A stretch of DNA of 61,391 nucleotides from Acidobacteriota bacterium. Its GTDB lineage: Bacteria > Acidobacteriota > Terriglobia > Acidiferrales > UBA7541. The stretch spans positions 1 through 61,391 of the forward strand of contig PLUM01000013.1 in the NCBI GenBank assembly GCA_003165465.1, given 5' to 3'. Made by a program: the position numbers and the translations under genes. Numbering within the stretch: position 1 is the first letter of the stretch; each line of letters opens with the position of its first letter. The notes beneath the pieces were generated by a model. It had not been told where the DNA came from and searched no databases. It was given only the letters and a program-made list of their open reading frames with translations. Of the stretch, positions 18,198 through 25,101 are shown in pieces.

Positions 18198-18587
18198 ATG
18201 AAACAATATCGGCTGACTTTTTTAATTGCGGCTGCCGCTTTCCTCGCGCTGGGATGCCCGCTCTGGGCGCACCACGGGAACGCTGCCTACGACGACCGGA
18301 ATCCCATCACCATCAAGGGAACCGTGACGGAATTTGCGTGGACCAATCCTCATGCCCAAATTTATCTGGACGTGAAAGACGGCAAGGGCAACGTCGTGCA
18401 CTGGAGCGTGGAAACCTACAGCCCGGGCAAGCTCGTGCGCGCCGGCTGGACAAAAGACATCGTAAAGGTTGGGGATCAGGTTTCCATCAACCTCATTCCG
18501 GCCAAGAATGGCTCGCCCGTCGGTTTTCTGCACAAGCTCGTGCTGCCGAACGGCAAGGAGTTGGGGCTGCAGGAACAGGACTACTGA
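18198..18587 (+). CDS. Exported DUF6152 family protein (copy 2)
   Basis: A 129-residue exported protein: signal peptide MKQYRLTFLIAAAAFLALG to about residue 24, then WAHHGNAAYDD, GTVTEFAWTNPHAQIYLDVK and GDQVSINLIPAKNG, which define DUF6152. It is much closer to copy 3 downstream than to copy 1 upstream, pointing to a recent tandem duplication. GGAGCGTG before the ATG is a usable ribosome site. It lies 54 bases after the lipoprotein-like gene in the same direction. Confidence 0.85.
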   Translation: MKQYRLTFLIAAAAFLALGCPLWAHHGNAAYDDRNPITIKGTVTEFAWTNPHAQIYLDVKDGKGNVVHWSVETYSPGKLVRAGWTKDIVKVGDQVSINLIPAKNGSPVGFLHKLVLPNGKELGLQEQDY

Positions 18588-18640
18588 GCCGCACTGCCAA
18601 TCCGGAAACCGAAATGGCGGTTTGAATGGAGACAATCGTA

Positions 18641-19048
18641 ATGCGCAAACACAAGCCGCTGGCGTTATTCGCCGTGGCCGTTGGGTTTTTAGTGCTGCCC
18701 GCCACAATGTTCGGCCACCACGGCAATGCCGCCTATGAATTGACGAAACCCATCGAGTTGAAAGGAACCGTGACGGAATTCGCCTGGAACAATCCCCACG
18801 TCCAAATCTACTTTGACGTGAAAGACGACAAAGGCAACATCGTGCGCTGGGCGAGCGAAACTGTCAGTCCCGGCCTGCTGGCGCGGTCCGGCTGGTCGAA
18901 GAACGAGTTGAAGCCCGGCGACCAAATCACCATTACGATCGCTCCGGCAAAGAACGGCGCGCCTGTCGGCTATGCGCTCAAAATCGTTCTCGCCAGCGGC
19001 AAACAATTGGTTTTGGGGCAGGGCCGGGACACTCCGTATTCGCCGTAA
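18641..19048 (+). CDS. Exported DUF6152 family protein (copy 3)
   Basis: A 135-residue exported protein, near-twin of copy 2: FGHHGNAAYELTKPIELKG, then GTVTEFAWNNPHVQIYFDVK, SGWSKNELKPGDQITITI and PAKNGAPVGYALK. The signal peptide covers about residues 1-25. I choose the ATG at 18641 because GGAG lies nine bases before it; an in-frame ATG at 18626 would add five residues. The tandem arrangement of copies 2 and 3, 53 bases apart, suggests local duplication and joint expression. The gene is followed by a perfect class B inverted repeat. Confidence 0.84.
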   Translation: MRKHKPLALFAVAVGFLVLPATMFGHHGNAAYELTKPIELKGTVTEFAWNNPHVQIYFDVKDDKGNIVRWASETVSPGLLARSGWSKNELKPGDQITITIAPAKNGAPVGYALKIVLASGKQLVLGQGRDTPYSP

Positions 19049-19061
19049 GTTTATCGATCCA

Positions 19062-19142
19062 AGTGGGACAGGCTTCAGCCTGTCTTCTTTTGATTTGACG
19101 TGATGCAAAATCAAGACCGGACAGGCTGAAGCCTGTCCCACT
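19062..19142. repeat. Dispersed inverted repeat, class B copy 1 (perfect 23-bp arms)
   Basis: AGTGGGACAGGCTTCAGCC at the left and its exact complement at the right form 23-base perfect arms (19062-19084 and 19120-19142) around a 35-base loop. It begins 13 bases after a stop codon. Related copies are at 20067, 22470, 23769, 42551 and 46175. Confidence 0.9.
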
Positions 19143-19193
19143 GATGCCTTGCACACGAACGCGGCCGGGAGTACGCTCTCGGCCGGTTGAGAA

Positions 19194-20033
19194 ATGAAAA
19201 TGAAAATTGCGGGAGATAAACGATTGCGAAAACATGCGATGAAGATTTCTTGGATCGCCGCGCTCGTGGCGATGGCGACGATCACGGCGCTGCCCGCTCC
19301 AATGCACGCCCAAATGCCTGGCCAGCCATCGGGCGCGGCAAAGAGCGGCGTGTCGGCTCCCGCCAACCCTCATGATCTTTCCGGAATGTGGGAGTTTTTC
19401 AACAGCCTCCCCGGCCAGGGTATCTACGCGACGCCAAGCAAAGACGCTCCTCCCATGACCCCATGGGCAAAAGCGAAATACGACGAGGCGAAACCCGGCT
19501 ACGGTCCCAAGGCCCAGGCCGGCGGGAACGACCCGATCCTGAAGTGCAATCCCTCGGGGATTCCGCGAATCCTGTTTTTCCCGCAGCCATTTGAAATTTT
19601 TCAGTCACCCGAAAGAGTGTTCATGTTTTTCGAACGCGAACATGAATGGCGGCAAATCTGGACCGACGGGCGAACTCATCCCAAGGATCTCTCGCCCACG
19701 TGGATGGGAGATTCCATCGGCAAGTGGGAAGGCGACACATTCGTCGTCGACACAGTCGGCTTCAATGAAAAAAGCTGGCTGGATTTTTACGGCGACCCGC
19801 ACAGCGAAGACATGCACTTGATCGAGCGATACAAGCGCGTGGACCACAACACGCTCTCCCTGCAACTCATCGTCGAAGACCCCAAGGCTTACACCGCAAC
19901 ATGGATTGGCGATGTAAAAACCTACAAGCTGCTCTTGGGAAAGAAAGCCTATATGGAGGAGCTTCCCTGCATTCCGGAAGAAGAGGACTCCTTCACAAAC
20001 CGGATCCGAATGCCCGCGGCGTCGCAAAAATAA
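19194..20033 (+). CDS. Exported protein with TWMGDSIGKWEGDT motif (copy 2)
   Basis: A 279-residue exported protein paralogous to the product of 17424-18143: both share WTDGRTHPKD, TWMGDSIGKWEGDTFVVDTV and a following SWLD...HSEDMHLIERY block. The signal peptide runs to about PMHA (residue 39), or shorter if translation starts at the internal ATG at 19239, which would give a more typical signal peptide; the ribosome site is weak for both. Here there is no lipobox cysteine, so this copy is probably periplasmic. It closes the DUF6152 cluster on the plus strand. Function unknown. Confidence 0.77.
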   Translation: MKMKIAGDKRLRKHAMKISWIAALVAMATITALPAPMHAQMPGQPSGAAKSGVSAPANPHDLSGMWEFFNSLPGQGIYATPSKDAPPMTPWAKAKYDEAKPGYGPKAQAGGNDPILKCNPSGIPRILFFPQPFEIFQSPERVFMFFEREHEWRQIWTDGRTHPKDLSPTWMGDSIGKWEGDTFVVDTVGFNEKSWLDFYGDPHSEDMHLIERYKRVDHNTLSLQLIVEDPKAYTATWIGDVKTYKLLLGKKAYMEELPCIPEEEDSFTNRIRMPAASQK

Positions 20034-20066
20034 AATCAGCAGGCGCATTTCGAGCAGGAGGGTTTG

Positions 20067-20148
20067 AGTAGCACAGGCTTCAGCCTGTGTGGTTTTGATT
20101 TATTCGTAAGCGAAAGTCAAAAGAACACAGGCTGAAACCTGTGCCACT
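20067..20148. repeat. Dispersed inverted repeat, class B copy 2
   Basis: AGTAGCACAGGCTTCAGCC at the left pairs with GGCTGAAACCTGTGCCACT at the right with two mismatches over 24 bases; the loop is 34 bases. The right arm ends one base before the stop codon of the convergent propeller gene. Confidence 0.85.
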
Positions 20149-21720
20149 TTACTTCGCGAGATACATATACCCCACCGTATTATTTCCCGGCGAGGCAAAC
20201 CACATTCTTCCCTTGGGATCGTTGTTGAGTTCGCGCATTCCATTTCCCACGGCTGGAGGGGGATATTCGACAATCTTCCCGGTCGCGGGATCCAAGCGCC
20301 CGACCGTATCCATGATTCCGGATGCGTACCAGACCTGATTATTCGCGTCGATGCCGATGGGATAGGGCGACGGCTGCTCGCCGGGAAGCGGGTATTCCTT
20401 GAACACTCCCGTTTTCGTATCTAGCCGGACGATCTGGCCGCGATCGTATTGCGCGAGCCATCCGATACCATTCGCATCGACTTGAAAGCGGCGCCGCGAG
20501 CCGGGCTGCGGCGGCGGAGTCCACGTCGTGACTTTCCCGGTCTTGTAATCCACCTTGAAAATTCGCCCCTCGCCGCCCACTTCGTCGAACCAGATGTTGC
20601 CCGCGTTGTCCAGATTCGCGCCGTATGTGTTGGGAGCGTCCTTCACTTCCGTGTAGACTCCAGTCCTGGGATCGAAGCGGTAGGAGAAGGGGCTGCCGGA
20701 AACCCACAAAATTCCATTCGGGTCTTCGCGCAGGGTGTTCATCGTCTTACCCGGCCCTTTGTACTTGGTCTGCTTCCCGGACTTGACGTCTACTTTCACG
20801 AGCGTTCCGCCCTCTTCCACGACCCACGCCGAAACCCCGTCGCGCGTCAACCGAGCCGAGCGCGTGCCTACGCGCGGCTGCTGACTCTCCCACAAATATT
20901 CCTTCAGGTCGCCCGTATCCGGATTCAACCGGCCGACTCCGTTCACCGTCCCGAAATACGGGCACCAGATGTTGCCATCTTTATCCGGATTCGCATCCCA
21001 CGTCATGCGCCCCGGCGGCATTTCGTACATCACGTACACGATCTTCAGCGCGTCATCCGTGAACTGCTTCGTCCAATCCACGTAGCCGGGAAGGCTGGCG
21101 GGAGAATCCGGAAGCGCGCCCGGCCCCGTGCCGAAAATCCTGCTGGCATAGGCCGCAAGTTCATTCACGTCCTGCTCGTTCTTGATCTGGCTGTACACGA
21201 CGCTGCCGCCGATGCGCGTCGACATCTGATCCTTGAGGACTTCGCGCCACCCGTTTTCATCGCGCCGCACGTTGATGAACCGCTCGAACCCGTGGCAACT
21301 CGATCCGCAGTGCGCGAATTTATCTTTCCCGGGGCCTACCGGAAACAGATCGATGCCCTGAATGATTGGAATTTCGTCCCAGTGCACCATCTGCTTTTGC
21401 AGCGTCCAGTCGAAAGAAGCGTTTTGGTCCGCGGACAGGACAATTCCGCTCTTCGGATCGGAACGGAAACCGATGGCCCGCGCGCGCACCTGATAATCGC
21501 CGGCGGGCAGATTCTCCACGCGGTATCGGCCATTGCTGTCCGTGAGCACGATGACCGTGACTCGGGTCTTCGAGTTCCGCGCCTGCACGAACGCGGCGCG
21601 AAACGGCGTGCCGTCCGACCCCGTCACTTTTCCCGCGATCGTCGCGCCGAATGCCATCGACGAAAGCAGGCCAACGGCGCAAACAAGGCCAAGAATTTTA
21701 CCGATTCGGAATGTCTGCAT
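20149..21720 (-). CDS. Virginiamycin-B-lyase-like propeller with regulatory-like domain and CX3CH motif
   Basis: A 523-residue exported protein. After a signal peptide (about residues 1-25) comes a carboxypeptidase-regulatory-like domain (26-105), then a stretch with CGSSCH (C138, C142, H143), then a seven-bladed propeller of the virginiamycin B lyase type (about 205-520; repeats such as NIWFDEVGGEGRI and NQVWYASGIMDTVGRLD). Relatives I know carry a CXXCH heme c site at this position; here the spacing is CX3CH, an unusual but known heme motif variant. GGGAGGATCC precedes the ATG at 21720, so the longer frame is rejected. The role may be a periplasmic or surface sensor or lyase; not assigned. 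Confidence 0.82.
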   Translation of the reverse strand: MQTFRIGKILGLVCAVGLLSSMAFGATIAGKVTGSDGTPFRAAFVQARNSKTRVTVIVLTDSNGRYRVENLPAGDYQVRARAIGFRSDPKSGIVLSADQNASFDWTLQKQMVHWDEIPIIQGIDLFPVGPGKDKFAHCGSSCHGFERFINVRRDENGWREVLKDQMSTRIGGSVVYSQIKNEQDVNELAAYASRIFGTGPGALPDSPASLPGYVDWTKQFTDDALKIVYVMYEMPPGRMTWDANPDKDGNIWCPYFGTVNGVGRLNPDTGDLKEYLWESQQPRVGTRSARLTRDGVSAWVVEEGGTLVKVDVKSGKQTKYKGPGKTMNTLREDPNGILWVSGSPFSYRFDPRTGVYTEVKDAPNTYGANLDNAGNIWFDEVGGEGRIFKVDYKTGKVTTWTPPPQPGSRRRFQVDANGIGWLAQYDRGQIVRLDTKTGVFKEYPLPGEQPSPYPIGIDANNQVWYASGIMDTVGRLDPATGKIVEYPPPAVGNGMRELNNDPKGRMWFASPGNNTVGYMYLAK

Positions 21721-21790
21721 GGATCCTCCCTGTTTTGTGTAACTTCGACCGCTCAATCGGCCCACGAAAGAACTCAAAATCTCTGCCGAA

Positions 21791-22393
21791 TTATGGTGCG
21801 GGCGGCGCGTCTCCGCCCTGCTCAAGGTTTATCGCCATCCGGGATTTATCGTTCGCAACTACGTTGATTTCCGTTTCGTACGTGCGGTAGCCATTGAGTT
21901 TGACCTTGAGCCGGTGCTTGCCGGGGATCAGCAGCATGGAATGAAACCTGCCTCCAAAATCACTGCCATGCCCCATGTAGCCGTCATCGACAAACACAGC
22001 CGCGCGCTTCGGACGGATATCCAGCCGCAGTTCGGCCGCATTGACGCCCGGATACGTCATTTTTGTACTTTCCACCAGCACCACGGCTACATTCTGGATA
22101 TGGTCCGGATCGACAACGACTTTCCGCGTGAGATCGTCGTATCCAGCCTGTCGAATCGTAATCTCGTGCTCGCCGGCGGGCAGCATGACTTTCCGATTGC
22201 CCTTGAGTTCCTTGACGTAGCCTGCATATTTTCCGTCAATCCACACGCCGGAGTCCCTTTCATCCTGATTGTTGGCGGAGAAGGTCACTTCGCCCATTTT
22301 TGCGCCTTGCTGTCCGAACGTATTGGCGCGAACTGCAAACAACAGAAACAGAACTGTAAATCCAATGAGTTTCATGCGAGTGTTTGTGAACAT
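21791..22393 (-). CDS. Exported PEGA-domain protein
   Basis: A 200-residue exported protein with signal peptide to about TFGQ. It holds two PEGA-type beta-sandwich units: VWIDGKYAGYVKELKGNRK with LPAGEHEITIRQAGY (about residues 50-105), and AAVFVDDGYMGHGSDFGG with LIPGKHRLKVKLNGY (about 130-190). PEGA domains are surface or S-layer associated modules in many phyla. The start at 22393 has AAAGGAA upstream; 69 further bases of open frame lie before it. It lies 70 bases upstream of the Vgb-like gene in the same direction, so the two may be co-expressed. Confidence 0.83.
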   Translation of the reverse strand: MFTNTRMKLIGFTVLFLLFAVRANTFGQQGAKMGEVTFSANNQDERDSGVWIDGKYAGYVKELKGNRKVMLPAGEHEITIRQAGYDDLTRKVVVDPDHIQNVAVVLVESTKMTYPGVNAAELRLDIRPKRAAVFVDDGYMGHGSDFGGRFHSMLLIPGKHRLKVKLNGYRTYETEINVVANDKSRMAINLEQGGDAPPAP

Positions 22394-22469
22394 TAAAATT
22401 CCTTTCCAATTAACGATAACGCCATCGAATCGCATGTTCGTGGGAAAGATGGATTTGCCCACGGCAAAG

Positions 22470-22544
22470 TAGTGGCGCGGGCTCCAGCCTGCGGCGTGTG
22501 AAGTTTGCAGGGATTACATTACGAGGCTGAAGCCCTCACCACTA
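22470..22544. repeat. Dispersed inverted repeat, class B copy 3 (degenerate)
   Basis: TAGTGGCGCGGGCTCCAGCC at the left and GGCTGAAGCCCTCACCACTA at the right, complementary with several mismatches. It is the most eroded member of class B and lies between two minus-strand genes. Confidence 0.65.
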
Positions 22545-22577
22545 AAAGCAGCAGCCCCACCGCGCGCAATCGCGCCG

Positions 22578-23639
22578 CTAGCTGAGTTTTCCGCCGTCGG
22601 CGCGCGGCGGCATGGCCAGAAACGCGTGCATCACGTGCCAGAATTGCGCGCGATTCAGTCCCAGCGTAAGAGCGTGCGCCGCGCCGGGCAGAATCGAAAA
22701 ATGCCGGTCCGCGTGTGGCAACTTCTTGTAAAAATTGAGGAGATCCACTTCGGTCGCGATGCCGTCAAATTCGCCGCGCACGATCAGCACGGGACTAAGC
22801 ACCTTGAGTGGATCGACGACCGGCAGGTTGGCCGTCATGTCCAGATACGTCCCCGTCGGAATATCGTTGCCGAACTTCATTTCGGCGTCGGCCAGCGCCT
22901 CGCCCACGGCCGGGTCGGACGTGCCTGGCTTGTCGCGCGTGAAAATGCTGCGAATCATGTCGCGGTCGCGCGGACGCCGGTTGTGCGTGCGGTAGAACTC
23001 CACCTGCTTGGCGCGATCGGCGAGCGTGGGCGAACCTTCCCCCGTATACGTGAATGCCGCAAGCACCAGCCGGTCGACAATCTCCGGGCGCGCCATGGCA
23101 AATGCGCCGGCGCGCAACGCGCCCGACGATTCCCCGAAGAAATGAAATCGCTCCTGCCCCGTTTCGCGCGCGACAACTTCCATAGCCGCCTTCAAATCCT
23201 CAACGCCATCGGCGATGTTGGAATTGCCGTCCGTTCGCGACGATTTTCCGTAGCCCGTAAAATCCATCGTCCACACGTCATATCCAAACCGCGCAAACGT
23301 ATCCATCAGAGAATATTCAGCGCGCCCCGGAACCGTCAAATCGAACGACGACGAGGAAATGGACGAGCCGTGCACGAGAAACAACACGGGCATCGTCTGC
23401 TTTCCGGCCGGCGGCGCACCCATTCGCTTGCGGAACATGTAGAGCTTGACGTCGCCCTTTTGCGCCCAGTATTCCTTGCTCCAGACTTTTTCGCTTGCTG
23501 CGCCGGCCTTCTCCATCGCGCCACGCGATTGCGCAAACGCTTCACGCGCGGAACTGGCGAGCGCAAGGCCGCCGGCAATGGCGGGCGCGGCGCCCAAAAG
23601 AAAGTTTCGACGGGACGGTCGCTCTTTTGTGAAGGACAT
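22578..23639 (-). CDS. Tat-exported alpha/beta hydrolase
   Basis: A 353-residue enzyme of the alpha/beta hydrolase fold. The N-terminus has a twin-arginine signal (PSRRNFLLGAAPAIAGGLAL), so it is exported folded. The oxyanion segment is FLVHGSSIS (around residue 95); the nucleophile is in FFGESSGALR, the acid in VRGEFDGIA and the histidine in LPGAAHALTL. The family includes lipases, esterases and haloperoxidase-like enzymes, and the substrate is not evident. GGAGGTACTA before the ATG fixes the start at 23639. It is flanked on both sides by class B repeats, so it is probably its own transcription unit. Confidence 0.87.
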   Translation of the reverse strand: MSFTKERPSRRNFLLGAAPAIAGGLALASSAREAFAQSRGAMEKAGAASEKVWSKEYWAQKGDVKLYMFRKRMGAPPAGKQTMPVLFLVHGSSISSSSFDLTVPGRAEYSLMDTFARFGYDVWTMDFTGYGKSSRTDGNSNIADGVEDLKAAMEVVARETGQERFHFFGESSGALRAGAFAMARPEIVDRLVLAAFTYTGEGSPTLADRAKQVEFYRTHNRRPRDRDMIRSIFTRDKPGTSDPAVGEALADAEMKFGNDIPTGTYLDMTANLPVVDPLKVLSPVLIVRGEFDGIATEVDLLNFYKKLPHADRHFSILPGAAHALTLGLNRAQFWHVMHAFLAMPPRADGGKLS

Positions 23640-23768
23640 TAGTACCTCCGGAAATTTTCCATGCGAATGCAGTGCGAATGGTGACACTACAATACCCTTC
23701 CCCACAAACATTCTTCAAGATTGTTTTGAACGGACAGCCTGCCAGTGCGGCGGTTTGGCGCCGGTTTC

Positions 23769-23841
23769 AGTGGCACAGGCTTCAGCCTGTGGGGGTTCGT
23801 CCGAGCAGGGCCAAACCTCACAGGCTGAAGCCTGTGCCACT
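23769..23841. repeat. Dispersed inverted repeat, class B copy 4 (perfect 23-bp arms)
   Basis: Core CACAGGCTTCAGCCTGTG preceded by AGTGG; the arms at 23769-23791 and 23819-23841 are exact complements over 23 bases with a 27-base loop. It ends six bases before the stop codon of the patatin gene. Confidence 0.9.
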
Positions 23842-23846
23842 ATTTC

Positions 23847-24752
23847 TCAAACGCGGCTGGAGCTTGTTTCAATAATTTTCTGGCCGATATTCCCGGCGAT
23901 TGCGGCGCGAATTTGGGGGAGTGCGGCGCGAGCCGCCGCTTCGCCCGCGGCCATCAGTTCGGAGGTTTTCTCGAAATCGTCCCACAGAAAATCTTTCACC
24001 GCCGGCTCAATAATGATGTCGGCCCTGGCCCTCCATTCCAGGTCCGCGTGCCGCTGCAAGATAGCAAACGAAAGGCCGATCACGTCCACGATACTGGACG
24101 GCGTCCGGGTGTTCGCGGATTCCAGATAGACCGCGATGACGATGTCGGCTCCCAGTATCCGCGCCGCGTCAACCGGCACGGGAGCGGCGAGGAATCCGTC
24201 CACGAGCATGCGGCCGTCGATCTCGACCGGCACGAACATTCCGGGATACGCGCACGAGGCGCGCAGCGCCGGGCCCAGTTGCCCATGCGAAAAATAGACG
24301 GCCTCCCCGGTGGAAAGATTGGTCGCCGCGATGGCCAGCGGAATCTTTAAATCGTCAAACGTGCTCACTCCAAGATATCTGCGCGGGTAATGTTCCAGCT
24401 TTTGGTTCGAGGCGAGGCCCAGCCAGGAAAGTTTCCAATTGCCGAAATCCCTGAACCGAGTGGCGCGGGCCTGCCGCTCGATGTCCGGAATCGTATGGCC
24501 GCTGGCGTAGGAGATGGCCATCAAGGCTCCCGCGCTGGTTCCGGTCAGGTAATCGACGTGGATATTTTCCTGCTCGAGCACGCGCAGGACGCCCAGATGG
24601 GCGATGCCGCGCGCGAATCCTCCGCCGAGCGCGACTCCAATGCGGGGCCGATCCCGCGGCGGCGCGGGCCTCTCTTCATATGCGAATTCGCGAACGCGCC
24701 CAACCGCATTCCGTAGCCACCGTAGAACTTTCTTTTTATGGCGTTTGCTCAT
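23847..24752 (-). CDS. Patatin-like phospholipase family protein
   Basis: A 301-residue protein of the bacterial patatin family (RssA/YchK-like). The glycine-rich oxyanion loop is GGGFARGIAHLG (around residue 43), the nucleophile elbow GTSAGAL (around 71) and the catalytic aspartate lies in DGFLAAPVPV (around 185), so the Ser-Asp dyad is complete. The N-terminus is basic (MSKRHKKKVLRWLRN) without a signal peptide, suggesting a cytoplasmic or membrane-associated lipid acyl hydrolase. Its length is normal. The class B repeat follows the stop codon, so it is probably monocistronic. Confidence 0.9.
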   Translation of the reverse strand: MSKRHKKKVLRWLRNAVGRVREFAYEERPAPPRDRPRIGVALGGGFARGIAHLGVLRVLEQENIHVDYLTGTSAGALMAISYASGHTIPDIERQARATRFRDFGNWKLSWLGLASNQKLEHYPRRYLGVSTFDDLKIPLAIAATNLSTGEAVYFSHGQLGPALRASCAYPGMFVPVEIDGRMLVDGFLAAPVPVDAARILGADIVIAVYLESANTRTPSSIVDVIGLSFAILQRHADLEWRARADIIIEPAVKDFLWDDFEKTSELMAAGEAAARAALPQIRAAIAGNIGQKIIETSSSRV

Positions 24753-24946
24753 GGCCCGAATAGGATAAAGTTAACCTGAAATCGGGCGCCGTGCCTTTCT
24801 CATTGACCGGCGATTGTCGCTTCTGTAACCTGCACAGGCGAGAGAACCCATCGGCCTCGATTTGATCCGCCTGAAAAGCAGGCGAGCCAGACCATCAGCG
24901 AAGGGCCTGGCGTAACTTTGAATTTTCTTACACGGATATGCTCTTC

Positions 24947-25072
24947 AGGAGGTCGGGGCTTTAGCCCCGACGTTCGAGTCCGCGCCTTCAGCGGCTTTAG
25001 CCACTGAAGCTTCTGGGCCTAAAGGCCCATTTCACGCGAACGCGATCGTCCGACCTGAGGGTCGGACCTCCT
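24947..25072. repeat. Compound palindromic element with four hairpins, class G
   Basis: AGGAGGTC at the left pairs with GACCTCCT at the right, enclosing hairpins GTCGGGGCT/AGCCCCGAC, CTTCAG..GCCACTGAAG, GGGCC TAAA GGCCC and GTCCGACC/GGGTCGGAC. The whole could fold as a multi-branched cruciform or RNA. It fills most of the 349-base gap 24753-25101; the rest of that gap shows nothing recognisable. Confidence 0.7.
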
Positions 25073-25101
25073 ACAAAGCAACTTCCAGATTGATACTCGA
25101 G

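Noticed and set aside
20449..21867. 472-codon plus-strand open frame opposite the Vgb-like gene
   Set aside because: It has no ribosome site or domain; the opposite strand has a signal peptide, propeller repeats and a good start.
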